Below the pieces are notes generated by a model. That model was not told the DNA's origin. It was given only the letters and a program-made list of their open reading frames with translations, and made no database searches. From Paenibacillus_AR sp051594765 (GTDB lineage Bacteria > Bacillota > Bacilli > Paenibacillales > NBRC-103111): a stretch of DNA of 64,000 nt. The stretch covers positions 124,001-188,000 of the forward strand of contig NZ_JBPPGJ010000007.1 of assembly GCF_051594765.1 (NCBI RefSeq), written 5' to 3'. Below, piece by piece: positions 18,095 through 25,517 of the stretch. The translations under genes were made by a program, and so were the position numbers. The number at the start of each line of letters is the position of its first letter. The first letter of the stretch is position 1.

Positions 18095-18784
18095 ATGCAT
18101 AAGGTGCTTATAGCCGACGATGACCGGGACATTGTCCGCTTGATCGCAGACAGTCTCCAGGAAGAAGGCATCGACACGGTGCTGGCCTACTCGGGGACCG
18201 AGGTGGTGGCCTTGGCAGAGGAGCCGGGCCTGTCCCTGCTCATTCTGGACATCATGATGCCCGGAATGAACGGGCTGGAGGTATGCAAGAGGCTTCGGGA
18301 GAAGCTGAGGATCCCGATCCTGCTCCTGAGCGCCAAGGACCGGGACCTGGACAAGGTCGTGGGCTTGGAGGTCGGGGCGGACGATTATATGACGAAGCCC
18401 TTCAGCATCGATGTGCTGGTCGCGAAGGTCAAGGCCCATCTCCGGCGGGAGGAGCGCAGCCGGGCCGCCGATGATCCGGAGGCGCCTCTCCGATGGGGCG
18501 AGCTGGAGATCAGGCCTTCGACCTTCGAGGTCTTCAAGAACGGCAGCCGGATCGAATGCTCCACCAAGGAGTTCCAGATCCTGATCTTTCTGGCATCCCA
18601 CCCTAATCAGGTGCTGAGCCGGGAGCAGATCTACGATGCGGTCTGGGGCTTCGGCGAATACGGGGAGCTGAATACCGTTACGGTCCATATCAAGAATCTG
18701 CGTGCGAAGCTGGACCCGGACAACCGGTACATCGTCACTGTCTGGGGAGTAGGGTATAAGTTTACGGGAGGCCGGATCGTGTGA
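18095..18784 (+). CDS. OmpR-family response regulator
   Basis: A 229-residue DNA-binding response regulator. The receiver domain has the acidic pocket ADDD (residues 7-10), phospho-acceptor Asp52 in LLILDIMMPG, and the conserved Lys in DYMTKPFS. The C-terminal winged helix (from ~130) includes SREQIYDAVWGFGEYGELNTV and the final GVGYKF. It overlaps the histidine kinase gene by four bases. A TATAAT at 18035-18040 upstream has no convincing -35, so it may be co-transcribed with the pump genes or carry its own weak promoter. It likely controls the adjacent RND operon, by position. Confidence 0.92.
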   Translation: MHKVLIADDDRDIVRLIADSLQEEGIDTVLAYSGTEVVALAEEPGLSLLILDIMMPGMNGLEVCKRLREKLRIPILLLSAKDRDLDKVVGLEVGADDYMTKPFSIDVLVAKVKAHLRREERSRAADDPEAPLRWGELEIRPSTFEVFKNGSRIECSTKEFQILIFLASHPNQVLSREQIYDAVWGFGEYGELNTVTVHIKNLRAKLDPDNRYIVTVWGVGYKFTGGRIV

Positions 18785-20109
18785 AAATCAGTCTGAAATA
18801 CCGGATATCCCTGGTTTTCCTGGCCGTAATGGCCCTGTACACCCTATCGATTCTTCTCTATTACCGGATGGTGATCATGGAGCAGGCGGCAGTGGATATC
18901 CGCAACTTCCGCGATCACTTCGCGGCGGGGAACGCCGCGGTATCGGAGGCGGCGGGCCGTCTGTGGAACGACAAGGCGGCCTTGGGAGCCAAGCTGGAGG
19001 AAGCCTCCAGAGCCAACGGCGTGTCCTTGAAGGTCTATGACCTGACGGGAGCGGAGGTGTTCCGGTATGACTATGACAAAAGCGGCATTTGGACCTTCAC
19101 GGCCAAAGAAATCGTCAAGCGGGAAGACAAGGCCGTCGCCTTCCTGGAGGTGCGATATCCCATCCAGATCCGGGACATTGTGGCCCACGTGCATTCCATC
19201 GCCAATCTGCTGACGGTGTCGCTTACGGGCATGGGAGTTTCCTTCCTGGTCCTGGTCATCTACATCCACTTCGAAGTGGTGAAGCCGCTTATGAGGCTGC
19301 ACGGCAGCATGAAGCTTGCCAGGATCGGGGACATTAACCCTCCGGATGGGGGAGGGCGGAAGGATGAGATCGGCGATCTCATGGCTAATTTCCGAAGCAT
19401 GGGCGAACGGCTGGAGAGCACCCACAAGGAGCAGACGGATATGATCGCGGCGATCTCCCACGATCTGCGGACCCCTCTAACCTCGATCATCGGATATGTT
19501 GAGCGCTTGGGCTCCGGGAAGATCCGGGCCGATGAACGAAGGCAGGAATACTATGCGGTTATCCGGCAGAAGGCTAAGGATATGGAGAGGCTGATCGTGG
19601 ATTTCGCTTCCTTCTCGCGGAGCGAAGCCGAAGCGGCCCGGCCGTCCGCAGAGCGGGTTCACGTCAAGCCGTTCTTCGACAGCCTCTTTAAGGAGTATGC
19701 CATGGAGCTGGAGTCCAATCATGCCGAGTTCACGTCGGATTCCCGTCTGCCGGAAGGAATCGTGGCGGAATGGGATGTGAAGGGACTCCGGAGAATCGTG
19801 GCCAATCTGGTGAACAACGCTATGGCCTACACCAAGCCTCCGGTCCGGATTCATATGACGGTCAAGATGGGGGAGAACCGGCTCCTATTCACGGTGGAGG
19901 ACAATGGTCCGGGAGTGCCCGAAGCCGAGAGGCAGCACATTTTCCGGCGGTTCTACCGGGTGGATCCGTCCCGTTCCCGGGAGAACGGAGGCACCGGGTT
20001 GGGCCTGGCCATCTGCAAGAGCATCGCAGAGGCCCATGGCGGTTCCATCACCGCCTTCGACAGTCCCCTGGGGGGCTTGGGCATCCGGGTAGCTCTGCCG
20101 CTCTCTTGA
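18781..20109 (+). CDS. Sensor histidine kinase
   Basis: A 442-residue membrane kinase: N-terminal membrane helix (~9-28), an extracellular sensor of ~110 residues, a second helix (~140-163), then HAMP. The dimerisation domain has the phospho-acceptor His227 in AAISHDLRTPLTSI. The HATPase domain has the N box (LRRIVANLVNNAM), G1 (VEDNGPGVP), F box (IFRRFYRVD) and G2 (GGTGLGLAICKS). It starts at GTG 18781, overlapping the regulator. Signal unknown; the context suggests sensing of envelope-active compounds. Confidence 0.92.
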   Translation: MKISLKYRISLVFLAVMALYTLSILLYYRMVIMEQAAVDIRNFRDHFAAGNAAVSEAAGRLWNDKAALGAKLEEASRANGVSLKVYDLTGAEVFRYDYDKSGIWTFTAKEIVKREDKAVAFLEVRYPIQIRDIVAHVHSIANLLTVSLTGMGVSFLVLVIYIHFEVVKPLMRLHGSMKLARIGDINPPDGGGRKDEIGDLMANFRSMGERLESTHKEQTDMIAAISHDLRTPLTSIIGYVERLGSGKIRADERRQEYYAVIRQKAKDMERLIVDFASFSRSEAEAARPSAERVHVKPFFDSLFKEYAMELESNHAEFTSDSRLPEGIVAEWDVKGLRRIVANLVNNAMAYTKPPVRIHMTVKMGENRLLFTVEDNGPGVPEAERQHIFRRFYRVDPSRSRENGGTGLGLAICKSIAEAHGGSITAFDSPLGGLGIRVALPLS

Positions 20110-20110
20110 C

Positions 20111-20162
20111 AAAAAGCCGGCTTCGAAACGCCAGCATGCGGCGTTTCGAAACCGGCTTTTTT
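20111..20162 (+). terminator. Bidirectional intrinsic terminator
   Basis: Arms AAAAAGCCGG(C/T)TTCGAAACGCC and GGCGTTTCGAAACCGGCTTTTTT around AGCATGC, with A-run and T-run on either side. It can end both the kinase transcript and the convergent subtilase transcript. Confidence 0.88.
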
Positions 20163-20185
20163 GGGGTACAGGGACGAAACAGCGG

Positions 20186-22111
20186 TCAGCTGCCGTATTT
20201 TTGTGCGATCCGGTCCATTTCACGCTCCAGCCATTCCGGCCAATAGCTGAGCGCGTTCCTGCTCTGCTCCGCCATCTGGAGCGCCCTCACCACATCGATC
20301 TGGCCGTAGCCGAAGTGCTTGTCCTTGCCCGGAGTGCCGATATCCTCCGCGGAACGGCGCATGATGTCCATGACCTCCGTGTTCTTCAAGAGGGGATTGA
20401 CCGAGCGGATCAAGGCAGCCAGCGCCGCCACATGGGGGCTGGCCATGGAGGTGCCGGACAGCGCCGCGTACTGGTTCTGCGGATAGGTGCTCGGGATGCT
20501 GACCCCCGGCGCAGCGACGTCGATGTAATCCCCGTAATTCGAGAAGGAAGCCTTATTCTTCTTCGAATCCGTGGCGGCCACGGCGAATACCTCCGGATAG
20601 GCGGCCGGATAGCCCGGACGTTCCGTATTGTCGTTGCCGCTGGCTGCGATCAGGACCACATCCTTGTCGTAGGCGTATCTCACGGCATCATGGAGGAACT
20701 GGGCGTCCGCATAGTTGCCCAGACTCATGTTGATGACCTTGGCCCCATGGTCCGCCGCCCAGATGACGCCCTGGGCTACGGCATAGGTGCTCCCTGACCC
20801 GGAGGAATCCAGCACCTTCACGGGCAGGATCGGGTTGTACCAGGACATCCCCGCCACACCCTCGTTATTGTTCACGAGAGCCGAGATCACACCGGCCACG
20901 TGTGTACCGTGGCCAACGTCATCATCGGGGTCGGAGCGGCCCTGCGACACGACGTTCACACCCGGCAGAAGCCGGTCCTTCAGGTCCGGATGATCCAGAT
21001 CGACGCCCGTATCCACCACCGCCACCTTCACGTCCTCGCTGCCCTTGCCAATGCCCCAGCCCTGCAGGGTTTCGATGATGGGCAGGTTCCATTGGTAGCG
21101 GGAATACAGCACGTCGTTCGGGCTGGCGCCGGCATTGGCGCTGCTCTCCGTTTGGCCGTATCCGCCTGCGGCACCCGATCCCCCGGCGCCGTTGGATTGG
21201 GCGACCGCCTTATCGTTGGTCAGATACAAGTAGTGGGGCTCAGCATACTCCACATTCCATTTTTTGAAATAATCCATCATCTGCTGGGCTTCCATACGGG
21301 CGGATTCGAACACGTAGGTGTAGCCCAGCTTCACGGCCGGTCCGGCGCCGATCTCCGATTGGATGCGGCGCAGGTCTTCATCGGAAGGCGGAGCCGAAAA
21401 CTTCACGACCACCTGGTTCTTGTGGTAATGGCTCGTTCCTTCGTTCTCCTCCGGATGGTCCACCGTCACGTCCCGAAGGGTGTCCGTATCAACGGATTCG
21501 ATCTTGAAGTGGCCCTCGGCCGGGTAGGGAACCACCCGCAAATTCTTCATCTGGTGCTCCCGGACCTGGTCCAGAATCTGCTGGTGTACGACGCCTACCA
21601 GGGCGCCCTTGCCGTCATCCGTTGGAACGCCCATGACGAAGTAGGTTCCGGTACCGGTGGCGAGTGGAGGGGATTGGACCACCTTGCCGGCAGGCGCCTC
21701 CGTCAGCGCACGCTGGAGATCAACAGCTGCCGCCTTGTCCGCTTCGTCCGTCACCTGTCCGACCTCGACCCGCCGGCGGTCGGAGGAGCCATCCCCGGAG
21801 CGGAGGTAGATCAGCTTCTTCATATGGGGATGCTCGGCCTGAAGCGCCTGAAGAGTCATCTTGATCTCGGCTTCCCCGGAGTGGGGGGCGATCCGGCCCG
21901 ACACGGTCTTCAAATCCAGGAAGCACTGGTTGCGGCACAGCTCATCCGTCGCAGCCATATCGTCGGTTACCAGCGCTTCCTTCATCTTCACTTCCTGCTT
22001 GGGCGTCACATTCCGCTCATCCGGCTGGCCCGACTTGTCTCCATCTCCCCGCGGGAGCAGGAGAAACGCCAGCAGGACCAAGCCGGCAATGATTCCAAAT
22101 CGCTTCAACAT
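20186..22111 (-). CDS. Subtilisin-like serine protease (S8) with long N-terminal region
   Basis: An exported 641-residue subtilase with a short N-terminal signal or anchor helix (residues ~5-20). The catalytic triad is Asp367 (VDTGVD), His401 (GHGTHVAG) and Ser555 (SGTSMASPH), with the oxyanion Asn at SGND (~493). Residues ~232-298 (VVVKFSAPPSDEDL... to EPHYLY) look like a fervidolysin/I9-type propeptide. The ~200 residues before that hold a CxxxC-like pair (CRNQC, 59-63) and a Cache-like stretch (TYFVMGVPTDDGKGALVGVVHQQI). A Gly/Ser-rich linker joins propeptide and catalytic domain. It probably acts at the cell surface; substrate unknown. Confidence 0.92.
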   Translation of the reverse strand: MLKRFGIIAGLVLLAFLLLPRGDGDKSGQPDERNVTPKQEVKMKEALVTDDMAATDELCRNQCFLDLKTVSGRIAPHSGEAEIKMTLQALQAEHPHMKKLIYLRSGDGSSDRRRVEVGQVTDEADKAAAVDLQRALTEAPAGKVVQSPPLATGTGTYFVMGVPTDDGKGALVGVVHQQILDQVREHQMKNLRVVPYPAEGHFKIESVDTDTLRDVTVDHPEENEGTSHYHKNQVVVKFSAPPSDEDLRRIQSEIGAGPAVKLGYTYVFESARMEAQQMMDYFKKWNVEYAEPHYLYLTNDKAVAQSNGAGGSGAAGGYGQTESSANAGASPNDVLYSRYQWNLPIIETLQGWGIGKGSEDVKVAVVDTGVDLDHPDLKDRLLPGVNVVSQGRSDPDDDVGHGTHVAGVISALVNNNEGVAGMSWYNPILPVKVLDSSGSGSTYAVAQGVIWAADHGAKVINMSLGNYADAQFLHDAVRYAYDKDVVLIAASGNDNTERPGYPAAYPEVFAVAATDSKKNKASFSNYGDYIDVAAPGVSIPSTYPQNQYAALSGTSMASPHVAALAALIRSVNPLLKNTEVMDIMRRSAEDIGTPGKDKHFGYGQIDVVRALQMAEQSRNALSYWPEWLEREMDRIAQKYGS

Positions 22112-22300
22112 CCGTCATTCCCTCCCGATTTCGGTTCCCGGCAGTTTGCCATTCAGGTGTAGGGTTGGAACGGCCCCTTCTTTTTATGCAGAGGCAGGCC
22201 TTATTTTCATGTTACCTTTCCAATAGGTTTGTGGTACGATAGTGATATCCATCATGGCTCTAATCATGCCGTTCATTGTTTAAGGAGGACTTTATTTTCT

Positions 22301-22801
22301 ATGGCTAACCATAATGTCAAGAACCTGTGCGAAACCACACGTATGAAGCTGAAGGAAGTCATCGCCAAGACCGAGCTGTTCCTGAACCACAACTCCCTGG
22401 AGCAGCTGAACAACGAGGGCGACCAAGCCATGGAAGAGTTCTACCGGGCCTATCTGCAAGACACCCGCCATCTGCTGGTATTTTCCGAAGTGGCCTATGA
22501 GAAGCTGGGCGTCAGCCTCCGCCGTCCGCAGTTCAACGTGGATTATTCCGAGAAGGTTCTTTATGACGTATACCACAATTGCGTGAATAACTTCTTCTAT
22601 CCGAAGAACGAGTGCTATTCCGAGGACGGCCGTTATGCGTACACAGGCCAGGACGCCATCCGCTTCCGCAAGAAGCCGAGCCGGACGGTCCGGGACCTGA
22701 CCATCGAGCTGTCCAAGATATTCGAAGAGCTGCGCGAGGACCTCTCGTACTACGAGACGGATTACATTACCCAGCGCCGTATGCAAGGCGAGAAGATCTG
22801 A
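22301..22801 (+). CDS. ypuI: YpuI family protein (DUF3907)
   Basis: A 166-residue soluble, charged, helical protein starting MANHNVKNLCETTRMKLKEV, with RPQFNVDYSEKVLYDVYHNCVNNFFYPKNE-type core segments matching the YpuI/DUF3907 family of Bacillales as I recall it. No catalytic motif is evident and the function is unknown. The start at 22301 is chosen because AAGGAGGA lies at 22282-22289; the in-frame ORF can extend to 22229 but without a ribosome-binding site. An extended -10 (TGGTACGAT, ending at 22240) may be its promoter. A terminator follows. Confidence 0.7.
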   Translation: MANHNVKNLCETTRMKLKEVIAKTELFLNHNSLEQLNNEGDQAMEEFYRAYLQDTRHLLVFSEVAYEKLGVSLRRPQFNVDYSEKVLYDVYHNCVNNFFYPKNECYSEDGRYAYTGQDAIRFRKKPSRTVRDLTIELSKIFEELREDLSYYETDYITQRRMQGEKI

Positions 22802-22816
22802 TTGAATTCCACAAGG

Positions 22817-22846
22817 GGATGCCGGAAGCGGCATCCTTTTTCTTTT
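22817..22846 (+). terminator. Intrinsic terminator after ypuI
   Basis: Perfect stem GGATGCCG / CGGCATCC with a GAAG loop, followed by TTTTTCTTTT. Confidence 0.88.
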
Positions 22847-22930
22847 GTCAGGAACGGGTATATATTCATGGCGCGTCAGGCGCATAGCAAGGGGGGGTTG
22901 GGGCAACAATGGGTAATGGAGGTGATAATC

Positions 22931-23143
22931 ATGCCTGAAGTAAAATGCTCAGTTTCCAACTGCTCTTATTGGGACAAAGGCAACATCTGCGGCGCAGACC
23001 TGATCATGATCGAAGTGGACAAGCACGCCAACGCGAAATTCGATGCCGAATTCGCCGGCGAAAGCTTCGACAGCGAGCACAAGGATGCAGCCAATGCCTC
23101 CAAGGAAACGTGCTGCCACACCTTCAAACCAAAAAATGCGTAA
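22931..23143 (+). CDS. DUF1540 domain-containing protein
   Basis: A 70-residue protein with cysteines arranged CSVSNCSYW...NICGA...TCCHTF. This resembles the DUF1540 small metal-binding-like domain common in spore-forming Firmicutes, which usually carries a C-x3-4-N-C...C...C pattern. ATG 22931 is preceded by the strong site GGAGGTGA at 22918-22925. The function is unknown; the cysteines suggest zinc binding, which is inference. Confidence 0.8.
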   Translation: MPEVKCSVSNCSYWDKGNICGADLIMIEVDKHANAKFDAEFAGESFDSEHKDAANASKETCCHTFKPKNA

Positions 23144-23234
23144 CACCAGGTAAGCGAAGAAAGCTTCCTGCCGGCCTTAGCGGGTACGGAAGGGAGCTTT
23201 CGTCTATTATTCGTTTATTCGAAGGAGGATCGCC

Positions 23235-23909
23235 ATGGACGAGCACAACGCAGAGCACGATGCTTTTCCTTCGGAGAACCGAACACCGGGGGCCGGAGGT
23301 GCGGAGCTAAGGGCGGACGGCAACACAAGCGAGGCCGAAGCATTCGCTTTCGAGCAGCCTGATCATGAAGAAGCTTGGGAAGAGGAGAGCATTCCTCTGT
23401 CCGGTGAGATCAACGCAACCGACACTTTCATCACGGGCGAATCGTTCCGGGCCGATCCGTTCCAGGACCTGGAGGAATTCTCGGAGCCCTTGGATCTGTC
23501 CGCTGACGACCCGTTCGATCCGTACCGCAAGGACGAGGAGATGCGGGAGAACGCCCTTTCCCGGAAAATCGCAGGGGCCAGCACGGAATTCGCCGGAGAG
23601 CTGAGTCCTTCGCCAGGGTATCACCCGTCCCTGATGATCAACCGGCAGGAACGGGACGGCCGCTTCCAGGCTGCGGACAACGGCGGGATCCAGGAGGATG
23701 TGCCGGAAGGGAACAAGACCTTCGGCTGGATCTCCATCATCCTCGCCATCGCCTCCTTGTTCTACTGGCCGATGGTATTGGGACCAGCCGCAGCCGTGGT
23801 GGGCGTGATCGCCTACTTCAGCGGCAACCGGGCGTTGGGCGTGTGGTCCGTTGTACTGGGTCTGGTAGCCATCGCCGCCGCTATGTTCCTAATTCCGTAT
23901 TATTCGTAA
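23235..23909 (+). CDS. Acidic membrane protein with C-terminal DUF4190-like hairpin
   Basis: A 224-residue protein. Residues 1-155 are strongly acidic and probably disordered. The last ~70 residues contain two or three hydrophobic helices beginning TFGWISIILAIASLFYWPMVLGPAA and ending LVAIAAAMFLIPYYS, with the Gly/Ala-rich G-x-x-A-Y-FSGNRALG turn of DUF4190-like membrane modules. The acidic part would face the cytoplasm. AAGGAGGATCGCC precedes ATG 23235. The function is unknown. Confidence 0.75.
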   Translation: MDEHNAEHDAFPSENRTPGAGGAELRADGNTSEAEAFAFEQPDHEEAWEEESIPLSGEINATDTFITGESFRADPFQDLEEFSEPLDLSADDPFDPYRKDEEMRENALSRKIAGASTEFAGELSPSPGYHPSLMINRQERDGRFQAADNGGIQEDVPEGNKTFGWISIILAIASLFYWPMVLGPAAAVVGVIAYFSGNRALGVWSVVLGLVAIAAAMFLIPYYS

Positions 23910-23923
23910 TTGAAGGTCCAAAC

Positions 23924-23967
23924 AGCTCCCATCCCCTGTCAGGTCCGGGGAATTGGGGGCTTTTTAT
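23924..23967 (+). terminator. Intrinsic terminator
   Basis: AGCTCCCATCCCC pairs imperfectly with GGGGAATTGGGGGCT, followed by TTTTTATT. Confidence 0.75.
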
Positions 23968-24025
23968 TATGCAGAGGCAAGGCGACTTCAAGCATTTCCA
24001 TGATTTTTAGCGCTTCTAACAAAAA

Positions 24026-24060
24026 TATAGCCGAACATTTGTGATTGTGCATGTTCATAA
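24026..24060 (+). promoter_or_regulatory. PurR-box-like inverted pair upstream of the nucleoside transporter promoter
   Basis: TATAGCCGAACATT at 24026-24039 fits the Firmicute PurBox pattern (W-A-W-W-N-CCGAAC-W-W-T) completely. A degenerate inverted half, ATGTTCAT at 24051-24058, leaves 16 bases between the CCGAAC and GTTC cores, the spacing known for PurR operators. The site ends ten bases before the -35 box. The consensus is from memory of the B. subtilis regulon; binding is predicted. Confidence 0.6.
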
Positions 24061-24069
24061 AGTTTTGTA

Positions 24070-24098
24070 TTGACATTGTTTCTAACTTAAAGCACAAT
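24070..24098 (+). promoter_or_regulatory. SigA-type promoter of the BMP transporter operon
   Basis: Perfect -35 TTGACA at 24070-24075, a 17-base spacer and CACAAT at 24093-24098. It lies between two PurBox-like clusters. Confidence 0.65.
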
Positions 24099-24118
24099 GA
24101 AAACTATGAAAACACCCG

Positions 24119-24174
24119 ATAAATCCGAACGAAACCGATAAAAACTCGAGTTTTGTCCGTAATGTTCGGATTTA
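24119..24174 (+). promoter_or_regulatory. Second PurBox-like inverted repeat with internal palindrome
   Basis: A perfect 10-bp inverted repeat, AAATCCGAAC at 24121-24130 and GTTCGGATTT at 24164-24173, brackets the perfect 14-bp palindrome AAAACTCGAGTTTT at 24141-24154. The right arm (AATGTTCGGATTTA) is a full inverted PurBox match; the left departs at two of its last three bases. The cores are 33 bases apart, about twice the usual spacing. It is downstream of the promoter, so it could be a repression site or an RNA structure. Confidence 0.55.
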
Positions 24175-24253
24175 GGCCCAGGGTGCAGCGACTTAAAGAC
24201 GCACGATCGGCTGCCCGCCGCGTGAACCGTCGCTCATACCAAGGAGGAGAGTC

Positions 24254-25399
24254 ATGAATCGGAAGAGTGGAGTAGTCAAGTTAAGTCTGGCGCTGTTGTT
24301 TGGAATGAGCACGCTGTTGTCTGGCTGCGGAGACAAGAAGGAAGAGAGCGGTGCAGCAAGTTCTTCGCCGGCAGCTTCCGCCGGAGCGGCAACTGCGGAT
24401 GCGGCCAAAAAGCCCCGCGTGGCTTTCGTTTACATCGGGCCTCCTGGCGACGGCGGCTATACGTACCAGCACGACCAAGGCCGGCTGGCTCTGGAGAAGG
24501 AGCTGGGCATCAAAGCGACCTTCGTCGAGAACGTTCCGGAGAGCGCGGACGCGGAGCGCATCATTACCGAGCTGGCTCAGAAGAATGACATCATCTTCAC
24601 CACCAGCTTCGGTTACATGGATTACACCGTGAATGTGGCCAAAAAGTTCCCGAAGGTCAAGTTCTTCCACTGCTCCGGCTATAAGACCGCCGAGAACATG
24701 GGCACTTACTTCGGCAAGAACTATCAAGCCAGCTACCTGTCCGGCATCGCAGCCGGCAAGATGACCAAGAAGAACGTCATCGGCTACGTTGGCGCCTTCC
24801 CGATTCCGGAGGTTATCTACAACATCAACGCCTTCACCCTGGGCGTACAGAGCGTGAACAAGGATGCGAAAGTCAACGTCGTATGGTCCAACACCTGGTT
24901 TGACCCGACCACCGAGCGTCAAGCGGCCGTGAGCTTGCTGGACAAAGGCGCCGACGTGCTGATGGCTTACCAGGATTCCCCGGCAACCCTGCAGGCGGCT
25001 GCAGAGCGCGGCGCCTTCGCAGGCGGCAACGACTCCGATATGACCCGCTTCGCACCGGACGCATACCTGACCAACCCCGTATGGAACTGGGGTCCGTACT
25101 ATGTGAAGACCGTCAAAGCCGTTATGGACGGCACTTGGAAGACCGAGCAGTTCTCCGGCGATATGAAGGACGGTACCGTTTCCTTGGCGCCGTTCGGCAA
25201 GAAGGTTCCGGATGACGTGAAGAAGCTGGTGGAAGACGCCAAAGCGAAGATCGTCAGCGGCGAGCTGGATGTCTTCACTGGCCCGATCCTGGATCAGTCC
25301 GGCAAAGAGAAGATCGCTTCCGGCAAGAAGATGACCCTGGAGGAAGTTCTGGGCACCAATTGGTTCGTCAAAGGCGTGGAAGGCACTATTCCGAAGTGA
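24254..25399 (+). CDS. BMP-family ABC transporter substrate-binding lipoprotein
   Basis: A 381-residue surface lipoprotein with signal peptide and lipobox LLSGCGDKK, a short Ser/Ala linker, then the BMP/Med fold: RVAFVYIGPPGDGGYTYQHDQG, FTTSFGYMDYTVNVAKKFPKVKFFHCSG and GYVGAFPIPEVI. The family (NupN, PnrA) binds purine nucleosides. It is first in a four-gene operon with one ATPase and two permeases, the layout of B. subtilis nupNOPQ. CAAGGAGGAGAG precedes the ATG. The PurR-like sites upstream support a purine nucleoside substrate. Confidence 0.9.
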   Translation: MNRKSGVVKLSLALLFGMSTLLSGCGDKKEESGAASSSPAASAGAATADAAKKPRVAFVYIGPPGDGGYTYQHDQGRLALEKELGIKATFVENVPESADAERIITELAQKNDIIFTTSFGYMDYTVNVAKKFPKVKFFHCSGYKTAENMGTYFGKNYQASYLSGIAAGKMTKKNVIGYVGAFPIPEVIYNINAFTLGVQSVNKDAKVNVVWSNTWFDPTTERQAAVSLLDKGADVLMAYQDSPATLQAAAERGAFAGGNDSDMTRFAPDAYLTNPVWNWGPYYVKTVKAVMDGTWKTEQFSGDMKDGTVSLAPFGKKVPDDVKKLVEDAKAKIVSGELDVFTGPILDQSGKEKIASGKKMTLEEVLGTNWFVKGVEGTIPK

Positions 25400-25517
25400 T
25401 GAAATTCGTGATATAACAAGGTTAGGACAAGTGGGGAGGGCCCTGGAACAGGGTCTTCCCCATACGCGTTCAACACCGGGACACCGTTTAATACAGGACA
25501 GGGAGGAACATGATACC

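Noticed and set aside
20900..22162. 420-residue plus-strand ORF opposite the subtilase
   Set aside because: The reverse strand encodes a subtilase with a complete catalytic triad; the plus-strand ORF has no domain and no start signal.
23150..23210. Terminator after the DUF1540 gene
   Set aside because: GAAAGCTTCC and GGAAGGGAGCTTTC can pair only imperfectly over a long loop and no T-run follows.
23970..24253. Purine riboswitch before the nucleoside transporter
   Set aside because: The conserved purine aptamer elements (TATA..GG ... three-way junction pattern) are not present; the PurBox-like DNA sites explain the region better.
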